Shown in pieces: positions 11,471-24,204 of a DNA stretch of 64,000 nt; the stretch's first letter is position 1, and every line of letters starts with the position of its first letter. The translations under genes and the position numbers were made by a program. The notes below the pieces were generated by a model. It made no database searches, was not told the origin of the DNA, and was given only the letters and a program-made list of their open reading frames with translations. Source of the stretch: Anisus vortex (taxonomy: Eukaryota; Mollusca; Gastropoda; Planorbidae); the NCBI GenBank assembly GCA_949126835.1, contig OX421495.1, forward strand, positions 22,205,815 through 22,269,814, given 5' to 3'.

Positions 11471-12755
11471 TGTATATAATATATATGTGTTTATGTGGGT
11501 TTAATTTGGCCATAGCAATCTCAGTTCACATCGAGAGTTGAAGGTTGCAAAAGGCCGACACCAAATCTACATGCTTTTCCCCGCCCCCGATTTAGAAACC
11601 AATAACCCCGGAGGTCAGGCCGTGTAACACTATATCTCCCTAACCCCCTCCTCCTTTTCCCATCACTAACCTTCCTCCCCTCCCCCACACTCAAACCCAA
11701 ATCGTCCCCACCCCCCTTTTTTTTGGTCTCTTTATCCCAATTCCCTAATCGTGGTCAAACAGAATGTAATCTGTTAATGGCCGATATCTGAGACGCCCTT
11801 GGTAAAGGATAGAACAAGGGATGAGGGAGAACAGTAATTGTACTGAAAACAATGGAGGGGGTGGGGGAGACATGGAGGACGGGGGAGTTTTTAAGTAACG
11901 CTCTCGTTAGTCACTTGGTGCTAGTGCTTGTCCGTAGAAACAGATGATCAGACTTGTTGTAATATTTATTTAACGCAACTTATTATTCCCCCAAAACTGA
12001 TAGTTTAGTAAGTTTTTTTTAGGGTCTCATCCTTTCCCGCACCCACAGAACCACCAATCTCTGTAACATGCCAGGGTTAAACCTTTGACTCTTGAGCCTG
12101 TATAAAAATGGCCGATTTATATGCATTCACTAACCTATAAAAATGATTAACTCTAAAAATCTAATTTCACTATAAACTATACCTTAAAAAAATTAAGTTA
12201 TAGATCTATATTTCTTTGCTCAAGTAGGCTTAAACAAATATTAGTATGAATAAATACATTTTGTAGTTCTATCAAGTTTCCAATTTTTGTTATCTCGTTT
12301 TTCGGCATTTAATAACAGGAAATCATATCTAGAAAATAACTAAAGATTATAGGTCAGTGTTTCACTCTTTCAATACATTCAATAAAAAAGTTATATTTAT
12401 TATATTGCCAGTTCATGTGAATATGGGTTAGTGTTGAGAACCCACGTGTCTTTTATTTGTTATAGCTTTATTTTTTTTTAATTTGCAGTTTGTTTAGAAC
12501 ACTGGAAAGACTTGAAGGAATTATCTTCCCGCCTGTCAATCAATGAGTGTCTCATCAACTGCTTTATCTCCCTTTGATCGACAATCTTATACACACACAA
12601 AAAAATGGAGGGGAGAAAAACAATAATAATGGCTATTTGATTGATAGGGTACTCTCTGCATACTACGAAAACCAGTAGCGCCTCCTCCCCACCTTACCTC
12701 TTTCCACTTCCACGCGTTAGCTCTCATCTGTACCCCATCTCTCTCTCTCTCTTTT

Positions 12756-12801
<46 letters not shown>

Positions 12802-14997
12802 AAGTAGCTGAACTAATCGGAAGCGGTCAGTCATTGCACTGATCTAGTTCTTGTTTTTTTTATTCCTTTCTAGAAATGGAGTTGTGGAGGGAGAGTAAAA
12901 GGGGAGGGGAGGAAACTCTTCGACTTCAATCCGCGAATCGTTAAGAAAACGAAATGGAGGCGTCTAATTTAATCTGCTAGATTAAAACCGTCTCTTGATA
13001 ATCTACTTTTCATTGGATTAAATACGCGCCCCGTGTGATAAGCTATTTTCTATTGGATATAGTACTGTACGTTGGCCTGTGGATATAATATATATATTAT
13101 TCTATTGGATTACTTACTATATCCACTGTTGTTAATAAAGCTTGTTTTTTTAAATTCTATATCACCAGTGAGCTGATTTCAGCGGTTTGAAAAGACTGAC
13201 CTCAAACTGACCTTAGGGCAATCGAATAATGTACATGGGCAGGAAGAATTACTACGATACAAGTCTTTATTTCAAGAATCTAAACATTGTGGGATATTCA
13301 ACATTTCTTATGTGGTAAGTTTTTAATGATGAGACTATTAGACATCGATAATTTCTTTTATATATATTCTTGTAGACATATAAATAATGTTAGTTTTCTT
13401 TTAACATATTGGATCGTTTTATGTTATAATGTTGGTTATTTCGTGCAAAGAATGATGGTTCGATAGATGAATTGATGTTGGAATGTTGGTCATTTTTTTA
13501 GAGCAGTGTTCATTTCGTTTCTGAATATTGATAATATAATGCTGGTTATCAGTTGTTAGAATATTGATAATATTATGTTCTATAATTTGTAAGGTTATTG
13601 TCATTCTAGATTCTAGCGACGCCGGCTTGCAAACATGTCTACTCAATAAATTCGAATGCGAAAAAAAAAATTTACAAAAAGTTTCCTGACGGCCACGCAA
13701 AATCACTACTTTTCGGACTCAAACATTTAGGCGTCCCGCGCCTTTGTTGCCTTTATTGTCTAGATTGTCTTACAAACCATACAACATCGAAATTCTATTT
13801 TGTGTACCTTTAAACTGAAAATAACTTTGGGTAATAAAGAAAATAACCCACTATATCAAACAAGTAGACCTTTTATCAAATCTAAGCTTTTGATGTAAAC
13901 TAAAAATAGAAACTCTCGCAGACGTAACTTCCCGCCAATAAATTTAGAAAATCAAAAAGGTCCGAAGACAATGAGTTCCAATCTAAACCCTTTCTTTTTC
14001 ATTTTGGTCTATCCCAGAACGCTATTCATAGTAGTTTTAGTTTTGAATTGATACGTGTCCCCGGCGGTGAATTTCACGGTCGAGTGAGCAGGACACTGTC
14101 GCCCGGTGCGAGGGTGTTGGTCAATAACGGGGCAGCTCTCAGAGAAACACTCATTGTTTGTAAGCCCTCGCTAAAGCGCTCACCGGAAACAGAACATGAA
14201 AACAAAAACAAGGGACTTGAGGTGTGCTCACGGTGCTAGAGGAGTGTCACCCCCACTCCCCCCTTTCACTCATTTTCTCTCCCTCTCCATTTTTTTTAGT
14301 TTTGTTTTTCTGCTCGTATGGAGAGGTGGGTCGATTCGCTCTAAGGCATGTGTGTGAGTACTGAGTGGGGGTGGACCTTTTGTATATCTACCATAGTCTC
14401 GCTTAGTGATGAAATAATTGAGTTTCATTCACTCGTGGAGTCCGAAAGGATAAAAATAAATGACAATCGATCAGTTGTTCTTTTTATTTTCGTTCGGGAA
14501 GGTGGGGGAAGGGGGAGACTAGACTCCCTTGAGTGCAGAAACCAAAAAAGTGTTGGGGAAGGTTTGGAGGTGGGGCGCCGCCCTGCCCATCAGCTAATGG
14601 CCATGTTTAGTAAAAAAAGTTTAAAGTTCTGGAAAAGTTCATGCAATCAATAGATGACCTCTGACCTCTAGGATAATCAACACATAAAGAAATGCAAGTC
14701 CATAATAGAACCATTAACAATTTAGATTCAAGTGCGTGAAGTTTAGTTGACAGCGGGGTATTCATTGTAAATATAAATGAATATATTACGAGAAGTTTGA
14801 TTGACTCAGTATTCCTGGGCCTCTACACTAAGAACAGATCTTTTGGGCCTAAACACTGCACGTTTAAACAACGTGACGGCGCCATAGACAGCCGTCGTGA
14901 GCGTAAACCCGGCAAACTGTTTTGGTTGGCCCAAATATAAAATATATCATACCGCTTTCGTGGACATTACCTACCTAAAAAGTACGGACTGCCCTGG
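11471..14997. other. Non-coding stretch with a (CT)n run
   Basis: No gene is recognisable. A (CT)n microsatellite covers 12739-12799, C-rich sequence 11580-11730, and the remainder is AT-rich. Short open frames at 13419-13706 (-) and 14048-14653 (+) have no recognisable motif or splice context. Confidence 0.55.
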
Positions 14998-15258
14998 TAG
15001 GCCTCAACACAGTGAAATGGTATAGTGAGCCTTAACACCGTGAAATGGTATAGTGGGCCTTAACACAGTGAAATGGTATTGTGAGCCTTAACATTGTGAA
15101 ATGGTATAGTGAGCCTTAACACCGTGAAATGGTATAGTGATCCTTAACACAGTGAAATGGTATTATGAGCCTTAACATCTTGAAATGGTATAGTGAGCCT
15201 TAAGACCGTGAAATGGTATAGTGATCCTTAACTCCGTGAAATGGTATAGTGGGCCTTT
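14998..15258. repeat. 28-bp tandem repeat, 9 copies
   Basis: The unit contains GTGAAATGGTATAGTGAGCC. The landmark GAAATGG recurs exactly every 28 bp from 15014 to 15238. Copies differ at a few positions (GAGCC/GGGCC/GATCC). Confidence 0.92.
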
Positions 15259-15259
15259 A

Positions 15260-17439
15260 TATTGTGGACAGCTCGCGAGGCACCTAAACATCTCCAGCAT
15301 TGCGCCTGTAAGGCTAACTTTATATCTGTACGAATATTATCGAATATTCCTGGTAACGATTTTTTGTGTGTCAGTTCGAAAATGTTTAATGTCTGCGGCT
15401 AAATGGACAGACAATTTGGACAGACAGGTGACAGATTTATAGAATTTGGTGGATATTGGGTTATGTGAGGCGAAGAGCATTGGTTCATTTATATATAATA
15501 TATATATACAAAGAGAGGGAGAGATAAGGAGATGGATGGGTGGATAGACGGGTGGATAGATGGAAAGTTAGGTGGATGGATAGAAATATAGATGAAGACA
15601 TGGATATGTGTGTATGTGGGTGGGCTTTATCCATAATATAATATACATATATTCACGCATGCAGAGATCTAGCAAGGACATTCAAATCAATTCCTCATTA
15701 GGAGATTTACTTATTCCAACAGGCAACCGTCTATAATGCTCTAAAACAGGATGACAAACACTGGACCCGAGTGCCATTCCTTGTAGATTGTTAGAGGGGT
15801 TAGGGGGGGGGGAGCAATGTTATCCGCCAATGTTTACAGCCCTAACTCCTCCCCCCTCCCAAGACTTTTTATTTCCCTTCCCTCGCCACCATCTTCTCCC
15901 ATTCTCCCCCATCCCCCATGTCTAAACATCTCGGACACGTCTTCAAATGTGGCACATGCCGCTTTTATCTTTCCACAAAGACACAACAAGTAAAGAAAGA
16001 AAGAAAGAGTAAGAAAGAAAGCTAGAAAGATAGAAAGAAAGAAAGAAAGAGAGAGAAAAAACTGCGTCATTTTAATTGCAGCTTCTTGCAGTTTGCAAGA
16101 CCCAGGTCCAGACGTAATCTAGCATCAACCTTTGTATACAAATTTGAAAAAAAAAAGGTAGACGGGAAAATACAACAAAACTTTTCTTTCTTTCTTTTTG
16201 TCCAGAAATTAATTTAGCATAAAGTGTACACAAATGAAGAGAAGCAGTTATTTAGATATTGATTTTATCCGGCTCCCGCGTGGGTTAAGTGGGGATGTTC
16301 AAATAGTGAGAGATATTCTTTTATTTCACATTTGATGATTTAATGTTATATTACTATATCTAATGTTGCTTGTTTTTTATTTTGAAAAATTTTGGTAATT
16401 AGAAAAATATATCTATTGTTGTCTCTCTGTCTTCATGATTACAATGTTTGTCTGACTGTCTGCTTTTATGTCTTTATGTCTATGTATCTATGTCTCTATA
16501 TATCAATCTATCGATCCATCAATCTATCAATCCATATATCCATAGATCCATCAATCTATCAATCTTTAGTTCACAGACTTCAGACACACCCAATGATCGC
16601 AAGATTTCTTTTTACAACCCTACCTTCCACCCATCTATTACACTATCTATCCACTCATCCATTAATCCATAGATTCACCCATCCATTAATCCTTTTTGTA
16701 TATCCTCCCATGTATTAATATCTCTATTAAGCCATTCATCCACACAGCTACGTAACAAATAAGCCATTATATCTACACAGTGTGTCTGTGTGGCTGTCCA
16801 AGGAGAAATATGTGTATATAATATTACACAGAAATACAGATTTAAATGACTAAACTATGCGCAGGCTTACCCATTTAACATACAATGTATACATACAAAT
16901 ATCTCAGATAACAATGCAAAATACGCATAACAAAACATAAAACGAATATATAATAAATAAAAAATCCAATAAAAACGAGAGTGAACAGTATATAAACAAA
17001 GTAATGAGAATCCAATAAACCATCACAAACTCAACTTTTGTATAAAGCGTTAAAAGCTGATGAAAAATAAATATAAAAAACAAAACTGTAACAAAGGAAT
17101 ACTGTCTAGATTTGTTGTGAATAATAAATACTGCAAGGGGAGACTACTGGCCATGAATCACGATTTTCAACCGACACGCAGTCTTTAAGATAAACATTGG
17201 TAGAGTTTATTATTAGCTATTCGGCAAATTGACCTGAATTTGCAAATTAGCTGACGGTGGATGGGTGGAGTGGAGGGTGGTGGAGGGAGGAGGGGACGGG
17301 GGAGACCAATTATTTTCAACCGCTTTTTGCGCTGCACCGCTCCGTGTTGTTTGCGGAACAATTAAAATAGATGGTGCTCGTTAGAGAAAGATTGTCAATG
17401 TGTTAAATGGTTGGATACACACGTTTAGAGTTTAGACGC
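15260..17439. other. Non-coding stretch with degenerate microsatellites
   Basis: Contains a GGAT/GATG-like region (15525-15605), a GAAA-rich run (15993-16055) and a degenerate TCTA/ATCC region (16440-16720). No gene seen. Confidence 0.6.
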
Positions 17440-18206
17440 ACGTTTCGGCACACTTGTAGACAGACTTTTATAGACACACTTATTGACAAACATTTAGGCA
17501 TATATTTGAAAACACATTTAGACTTTAGACACACATTTAAACTTTAGACACACATTTAGACTTTAGACACCTATTTAGACTTTAGACACACATTTAGACT
17601 TTAAACCCACATTTACTTTAAACCCACATTTAGACTTAAGACACACATTTAGACTTTAGGCACACATTTAGACACATATTTAGACTTTAGACACACCTGT
17701 AGACGCACATTTAGATTTTAGGCACACATTTAGACACATATTTAGACTTTAGGCACACATTTAGACACACATTTAGACTTTAGGCACACATTTAGACACA
17801 CATTTAGACTTTAGACACACATTTAGACACACATTTAGACTTTAGACACACATTTAGACATTAGACACACATTTAGACTTGAACACACAATAAGACTTTA
17901 GACACACATTTATACTTTAGACACACATTTATACTTTAGACACACATTTAGACACACATTTAGACACACATTTAGACTTTAGACACACATTTAGACTTTA
18001 GACACACATTTAGACTTTAGACACACATTTAGACTTTAGACACACATTTATAATTTAGACACACATTTAGACTTTATACACACATTTAGACTTTAAACAC
18101 ATATAGAGACTTTAAACACACATTTACTTTAAACACACATTTAGACTTTTAGACATACATTTAGACTTTAGGCACACATTTAGACTTTAGACACACATTT
18201 AGACTT
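17440..18206. repeat. 19-bp-class tandem array (ACACACATTTAGACTTTAG)
   Basis: Imperfect tandem units of about 19 bp, with shorter 12-bp units where the TTTAGACTT half is missing (ACACATTTAGAC). The array ends abruptly at about 18207, where a different array begins. The TTTAGAC content is not a telomere repeat. Confidence 0.9.
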
Positions 18207-18690
18207 AACATTTTCATCATTGAGCTTGTTTAACATTGACATTTTCAACATTGAGATTGTTTAACATTGACATTTTCAACACTGAGATTGTTTAACATTC
18301 ACATGTTCAACATAAAGATTGTTTAACATTTACATTTTCAACATTGAAATTGTTTAACATTGACATTTTCAAAACTGAGATTGTTTAACATTCACATGTT
18401 CAACATTAAGATTGTTTAACATTCACATTTTCAACATTGAAATTGTTTAACATTGACATTTTCAACATTAAGATTGTTTAACATTCACATTTTCAACATT
18501 GAAATTGTTTAACATTGACATTTTCAACATTAAGATTGTTTAACATTCACATTTTCAACATTGAAATTGTTTAACATTGACATTTTCAAAACTGAGATTG
18601 TTTAACATTCACATGTTCAACATTAAGATTGTTTAACATTCACATTTTCAACATTGAAATTGTTTAACATTCACATTTTTCAACATTCCA
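18207..18690. repeat. 31-bp tandem array
   Basis: The unit is of the form ACATTTTCAACATTGAGATT followed by GTTTAACATTG, 31 bp, about 15 copies. Variant units (AAAACTGAG, ATGTTCAACATTAAG) recur at spacings that are multiples of 31, for example 217 bp between the AAAACTG variants at 18361 and 18578. This suggests segmental amplification of several units at once. Confidence 0.9.
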
Positions 18691-18699
18691 TATTTAACG

Positions 18700-19542
18700 C
18701 TTGTATTTTCAAGACTTGTGTCCCCTAAACTTTCCATGACTAAACGGCGGGGGTTGTAGATTACAGCATTGAAACAATGGGCATCAACTCCATAAATGCT
18801 TTTTATCCAATTACCCGCCCTTGGATATACTAAAAAAAGCATATTATTAATCATGACTAATGCATCCAACCCCGTCTCTACCAATACACAAGTCTTGATA
18901 ATTTCCCAGATAACAAGTTTCAATGTGAACTCTCGTGTTCTAGAAAGAGAGTTATTGGCCCCTTGTATTCCTTCCGTATTAGTAAACTTGGAAAGGCTTC
19001 TGGTGGCCTGGCCTGTCTGGGAGCTTAATCTCTAAATGTGTTGGTATTAAGCTCCTTCTACGACTTCTAAGCTCTTAGATGACTTTCTCCAACCACCGCC
19101 ATCCCTCCCTCGGCGTCTCCCCAAGAGGGAGAAGTGAAAGTCTGTGATTCTATGTAGGCCCTACGTAAGTGTGTGTACGCGAACGTGTGTAGGTTTGTGT
19201 GTAGTGTGTATCAGTACGGGTGTGTATGAGTACGGGGATGTGGTAGTAAACGTCTGTGAGTTCTTGGGGTGTGCGGTAATGTGTGAATGAACGTGTGTGT
19301 GTGTGTGGCGTGGATTAAGGAGCACCCCCCCACACACACACACACTCTGTATGTCTACATCAGTGAACATGTAATCATTATAAAATTGCGGTCAGCGCTG
19401 GTTAAGTTGTGATCCAGTAGTAACTGGGCAGCGTGACGTGATGTTATAGTTATGTTTACTGCTGTTATAGGCCTACTTACTGCTGTTATACTTACACGAT
19501 GTTAACATTATTTCATTACTCTACTGCTACTTAATACATTGA
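18700..19542. other. Non-coding stretch, no gene seen
   Basis: Unique-looking sequence followed by TG/CA-rich DNA (19160-19345). Opposed short frames near 18650-19035 have no recognisable motif. Confidence 0.55.
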
Positions 19543-19780
19543 GCGCACGGTGGCCGAGCGGCAGCGCGTTCGGCTGGCTTACCGAAGGTCCTGGGTTGGA
19601 ATCCTGGTTAAGGCTAGACCTATTTTTCCCCTGTTCTACTCAACTCTGATGGATACCCGATATTAGTCGGGGTAAAGTTTAAAGTTTAAGCGGCTGGGCA
19701 TTGTACTGGCCACACACTCCCCTAGAATGCCGTGGCCACAGACATCGGTGAACGCTGTTTCACCAGCCCTATGATCAATA
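19543..19780 (+). mobile_element. SINE family 1 copy with clear tRNA-like head
   Basis: The head GGTGGCCGAGCGGCAGCGCG contains an A-box-like TGGCCGAGCGG, and GGGTTGGAATCC serves as the B box. The body (TAGTCGGGGTAAAG, GGCTGGGCATTGTACTGGCC, GCCGTGGCCACAG) and CGGTGAACGCTG follow in order. The tail is lost in TA-rich sequence. It could be mistaken for a tRNA gene, but there is no foldable 3' half. Confidence 0.8.
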
Positions 19781-19784
19781 TATG

Positions 19785-20635
19785 TTTTATATATATATAT
19801 ATAATGACCATTTTTAGGTAGAATAAATCTATACAGTCTATACTGGTAGTAAGATTGCTATGATGGATCTAAAACAAAAGGACATGCGTTTGTTACTTAC
19901 AGATTACAAACATAAAGTAACATCTAACATCAAATAGCAAACACTTGTATCCATTTCTTTAGATATTCCGTTGCGGTAGAGCAGAACGTTTATGTCAATG
20001 CGAAACAGTCAAGATGGGAATAGTATTGATAGTCGGTAGACTCTGTAGGAGTTAGGAGAATTATTTAGGAATATACGTTTCACTCGGCAGTTCTAGCTTT
20101 CATGGACAGAATACGTCTACTATATACATCCATTATTTATTGATATAAAGAGCACACAAAACATTAATAGAAACAGTCTTGGGACACAAAGTTATCTTTC
20201 AAACCTTTATTTCTCCCCTCACCCCCGCTCACCCTCGCAACCACCCCCACCCTCGTCAGCCTCAAACAAAACCAAATTCTAAAGAAGAGAGAGAAACAAT
20301 AAAACATTGAAGAAATCAATTCCCACAGGAACAATAGATTGAGCTAAACGTTTCTCAAATTCTGCTTGTCGTGTATTTAGTCGAATGTTATAGATCTGTA
20401 TGTTATAGACACTCCCTGCTATGTAAGGAGATTATTGCATGAACGTGGTTTACAAGATTATTGGAATAAAAATGTCTTTTGTAGAATAATAATTGTTTCA
20501 TGAAATTGTAAGCAGAAAAGAATTTAATGTTTATTGGAAATATGAATGGAATTTTTTTGGGCAAAGTAAACTAAGACTGGATTCCTACGTCTGATAAAAA
20601 AAGAGAATTTAGAGTTTTATATTCAGAACTAGCTA
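19785..20635. other. Non-coding stretch, no gene seen
   Basis: AT-rich DNA with a C-rich patch at 20215-20260. No coding or repeat feature supported. Confidence 0.6.
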
Positions 20636-20905
20636 AATTGCCCGACGTTGCACGGGGTTACAATTAGCCTATATTTTCATTACACCAAAAACTAAAATAC
20701 ATTGAGAATCGAACCCATTCCACCCAGGTTCCAGACGTGGATTCAAACCCCTAGATCTATACCGCGGAGTACACGTGTGGGAACAAATATCGCGATAGTT
20801 ACGTAGGCCTTTAGGGCAATGAGGTCACGTGCCTTGATATTGACCAATGGGTATCGAAATGTACACAAAGATCCAACTTTAGATATATATAGTCTAGATT
20901 TAAGA
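20636..20905 (-). mobile_element. SINE-like repeat family 2, copy 1
   Basis: The segment shares GATATTGACCAATGGG and the flanking TCACGTG..TACACAA context with 37030-37235. On the minus strand a tRNA B-box-like GGTTTGAATCC lies at about 20737-20747, at a similar distance from the shared block as GAGTTCGAATCTC in the other copy. It starts with TTGCCCGACGTTGCACGGGG, a motif reminiscent of invertebrate retroelement ends. The class is uncertain. Confidence 0.5.
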
Positions 20906-21410
20906 AAATAAGTTTGGAATGGTGCAACATTTTGAAATGTTGAATCCAACAATTGTTTCACGTTGTGACAAACATTCACAAAATGTTTTATATTGGAATG
21001 TTGGCCCCCAGATTAAAACGGTGTGAGAATTACCGCGTTGAAGTAAGATGGAATTAATACAGAGGAGAAAGAAAGACAGGACGGATTTTCAGCGGGAGAT
21101 AATCTGGGTGGCTTGAAGGAATTTGTTTTTTAGGGCTGAGTGATTTCAGCCCCTTTGTGATAAATGCCGTCAAAATATGTTATCTACAGTGTATCCTGCG
21201 GAGTTGATGAAATGTTGGGACGCAATGTACAGGCATTAAATGGTTAACGCCAGACGTATTTTTCAGTTGGCTGATTAATCACACACACACACACATCCAC
21301 ACACCCCTCACACACACAGACACCGCATACTCATTGGGCTAATCTGGATTAGTTTAAGCTCTAGGAGGTCTGGCCTGACCTTATTCAAACATGTCATTCA
21401 TGATTCTTAC

Positions 21411-21597
21411 CTTGCACTCGCCGGAGGACCTTTCTTCGGGAGTGCCGTTCAGAATGTAAATGTCCTATGCTTCCCACAGTGTCAAGTTTGTGATATGCGC
21501 TATATGATTGAACTAGATTCTTGGAAGGAAGTGGAGTTTTTCGGCTGCCAGCAATGAAGCTCTGAAAGGGGCTTTGTAAAGTTCTGAACAAATTCAT
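21411..21597 (-). CDS. Candidate first coding exon on the minus strand, unassigned
   Basis: On the minus strand an ATG at 21597 opens 62 codons rich in Ser, Arg and Lys. The frame runs directly into a good splice donor, CAAG|GTAAGA, at 21411/21410. Codon content is balanced and the segment contains no repeat I recognise. Against it, no downstream exon was found and the protein has no recognisable motif. The frame also stays open only three codons past the donor. It is listed because donor and start coincide, not because a function is known. Confidence 0.25.
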
Positions 21598-21785
21598 TTG
21601 GTGTTCAAGGTAGCATTTATTTTGGACATTATTTTATGCTATACAATTTGGTATGTCCGCTAATCTGTAGGTCATTTATACCTCGATGTTTAAATCGTTA
21701 TTGTGTTAGATATATCCGCGGCGAAAGAGGAAGTCCACAACTAACATCTTCTAATAGTTAACCGTTAAATCCCGGTGGTCTAGAA

Positions 21786-23661
21786 CAGGGGTCGGCGACC
21801 TTTTGCTAATAATGTGCCAAACTAGGATTTCTAAATCAATTAGCGTACCAACAGCCTAAAAGTCAACCTGTTCTATTATACTTTATAAGACCATCAATTT
21901 GACTCCGTAGCAAGACCAAAAGTAAAAGAGTTATAAAGAATATAGCTAAAGCGTTTTATATTTAATTTAAAAAAAACGACGTGTTTGTGATTAGCATGCT
22001 TTTCTTTGCATTTAAATTAAATACAATATTTGATTAGTTTACTAAACTTTCACATTAATGGTAATTTTTGTCTAAATATTATAATTTGGTACTCGAGATG
22101 AAGATTTTACCAGAGACTATAATAATAATAATAAATAATAATAAAGGTGCTTATATACTTATATAGCGCATATCCCGTTGGTGACAGTTCTATGCGCAGA
22201 CGACAGTTACAGAATACAGACAGACAACGAAATATGTAGTAATACGCTAATTCTGCTGACGAATAAGAATAAGATGGACCGCTCGCTCTATTTTTAGAGC
22301 TTATACTTATATGTACTTTTTTTTCCCGTGGGCAACCAATAAGGCTGTCTTAAATTACTTCTACGCTCCTCGTTGTTTCTTAAATGTTTCCGCTTTATAC
22401 ATCTTTTGATTTTAATTTTAATTTTTCATTGAGAAAATCGAAGCGATTCAATAAAACGGAAGTGCAAAGGAAACAACGAATCGGAAATTCCGAAAAGCAG
22501 TCTTCCGAGTCATAATATAGCAGAAATTCTAAAGCAAGCGGTCTATGTGTATTATAGTTTATGATTTTACAGTGACTAATATTTATTATAATATTGTGAT
22601 CCCAGTTTACTGAGATGTCCTGTTATGTGTTATTGACCCAAATATCTGGCATGATGTAGAACTACTACCGTGAAGCGGAATAGATATGTTGTAATCATTC
22701 AAACTGGGTAGTTAATGAAAGTTTGAAAATATACATTTTTTAGTTATAGAATATTTATATAATTTTAAAATGCTTTTAACTGTTTAATCATTTCAAAGTT
22801 ATAAATTGTAAGCCATTTATTCTTTTTAAAAATAAAAAGAAACATAAAAAAATATTATCGCAAAAAAAAAAAATACGTTAATTATCTCCCTTTAATTAAA
22901 AAAAAAAGTTTTTCACATTTGATTCTATAGTGATGCCAAACAAGTTATGTTTTGTAAGATAAAGAATATTACTGACTAATTTGTATTTCTCTATAATTTT
23001 ATGTTGAAACCAAAAGCTGAAAGTAGAAGAGCGAATGCCGATCACTTGAGAAAAGCAGATTACTTTCCTAAGAAGCTAAGTAGCTTCCTCCCAGATTTTT
23101 TTCCGAAAATGGGCACATTTGGATGGCCATTTTTGAAAGGTTTAAAATTCAACTTGCTGCATTTTAAAATTGCCAATATCCCTCCACTTGAAAAAATATC
23201 CACCTCTAAGAAAATTGAGGTAAGATCAAGCTAGTGAGGCTTGATGAGGTATAATTCGATGCATTTGAAAGCCTTGCCTTTGGTTAGAAAATTCCGCTTT
23301 GAGTACTTCGATGTTCTTTTGAAAAAGCCCTAACTATCTATCTAAATATATGACTTAATATAGGGATGTACATGTAGTTAAATGTTTTAAAATTTAATTC
23401 ACGGCAAATATGACTAGTTTCAATGCAAATCCATTCCAGTGGTCATTGAAAATGCAAGCTCAACTCACTGAAATGTGTCGCTCTGTCATTCAGAAACATC
23501 GGCTTCAATAGTCAGTTTTCTTCACTCAGAACCTGAAAATGTTGTTAGTTTTTTTTCCATGTATATAAAAAAAATATTATTGGCGGCCTCTCGCGTGCCA
23601 TTGAAAATAAATCGCTTTGCGAGCCAAGTTCGGCTCGCGTGCCTTAGGTTGCCGACCCCTG
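21786..23661. mobile_element. hAT element A, 1.88 kb, non-autonomous
   Basis: Terminal inverted repeats are CAGGGGTCGGCGACC and, reverse-complemented on the right, CAGGGGTCGGCAACC (one difference). A perfect octamer duplication GTCTAGAA flanks the element (21778-21785 and 23662-23669). It is the same family as element B at 58361-61941 but in opposite orientation. Long internal segments match, for example TTATAAATTGTAAGCCATTT and TAATTATCTCCCTT. No transposase motif is seen. A retrotransposon tail is nested at 22120-22265. Confidence 0.9.
22120..22265 (-). mobile_element. 3' end of a non-LTR retrotransposon, nested in hAT A
   Basis: Matches 55145-55275 nearly base for base over AGCGCATATCCCGTTGGTGA and GACGACAGTTACAGAATACA. 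The left edge is an AATAAT-type simple repeat, which on the minus strand is a TTATTATT tail, as expected at the 3' end of a retrotransposed copy. Only the 3' UTR is present (5' truncated). Confidence 0.75.
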
Positions 23662-23724
23662 GTCTAGAAGACAGTGCCTTGAGTGATGTTCTTGGGTTTG
23701 AATCCAGGTAAGAACAGATTACGG

Positions 23725-23912
23725 TACCCTATCGTTAAGGGAGTAGGCCTACCCTATGTCTGAATGTCTCTGGAAGGTACCATACATCGTTAAGGGAGTA
23801 GGCCTACCCTACGTCTGAATGTCTCTGGAAGGTACTATACATCGTTAAGGGAGTAGGCCTACCCTACGTCTGAATGTCTCTGGAAGGTACTATACATCGC
23901 TAAGGGAGAGTG
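23725..23912. repeat. 55-bp tandem repeat, about 3.4 copies
   Basis: ATCGTTAAGG recurs at 23731, 23786 and 23841, with ATCGCTAAGG at 23896, exactly 55 bp apart. Each full unit contains GTAGGCCTAC, a perfect 10-bp palindrome. Confidence 0.93.
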
Positions 23913-23937
23913 TGTTGTGCGACGTAAGCAAATAGTA

Positions 23938-24202
23938 AATATCGTCGGACCGAACTGATGCTTAGGGCCGGTGAAGCAGCGTTCACCAGTTTCTATGGCC
24001 ACGGCATACTCTCCATACTAGGGGATTGTGTGGTCAGAACAATACCCAGCCGCTTTCATAAGTCAGGTACTCATCAAAGCTGGGTAGACTCAGTTACACC
24101 TCTAGACCCGAGAACAAATATTAGCCTTCACCAGGATTTGAACCTAGGACCTTCGGTACGCCAGCCGAACGCGCTGCCGCTCGACCACTGTTCCGACGTG
24201 GC
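23938..24202 (-). mobile_element. SINE family 1, near full length
   Basis: Minus-strand copy. The tRNA-like head (GAGCGGCAGCGCGTTCGGCT) is near 24182, the B box (GGTTCAAATCC) near 24150, then the body, and the GGTCCGACGATATTTAC end near 23940. A short open frame across it is a by-product. Confidence 0.8.
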
Positions 24203-24204
24203 CA

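Noticed and set aside
17440..18206. Telomere-like TTTAGAC repeats
   Set aside because: The unit is a 19-bp minisatellite and not a short telomere repeat such as TTAGGG, and it lies inside the window.
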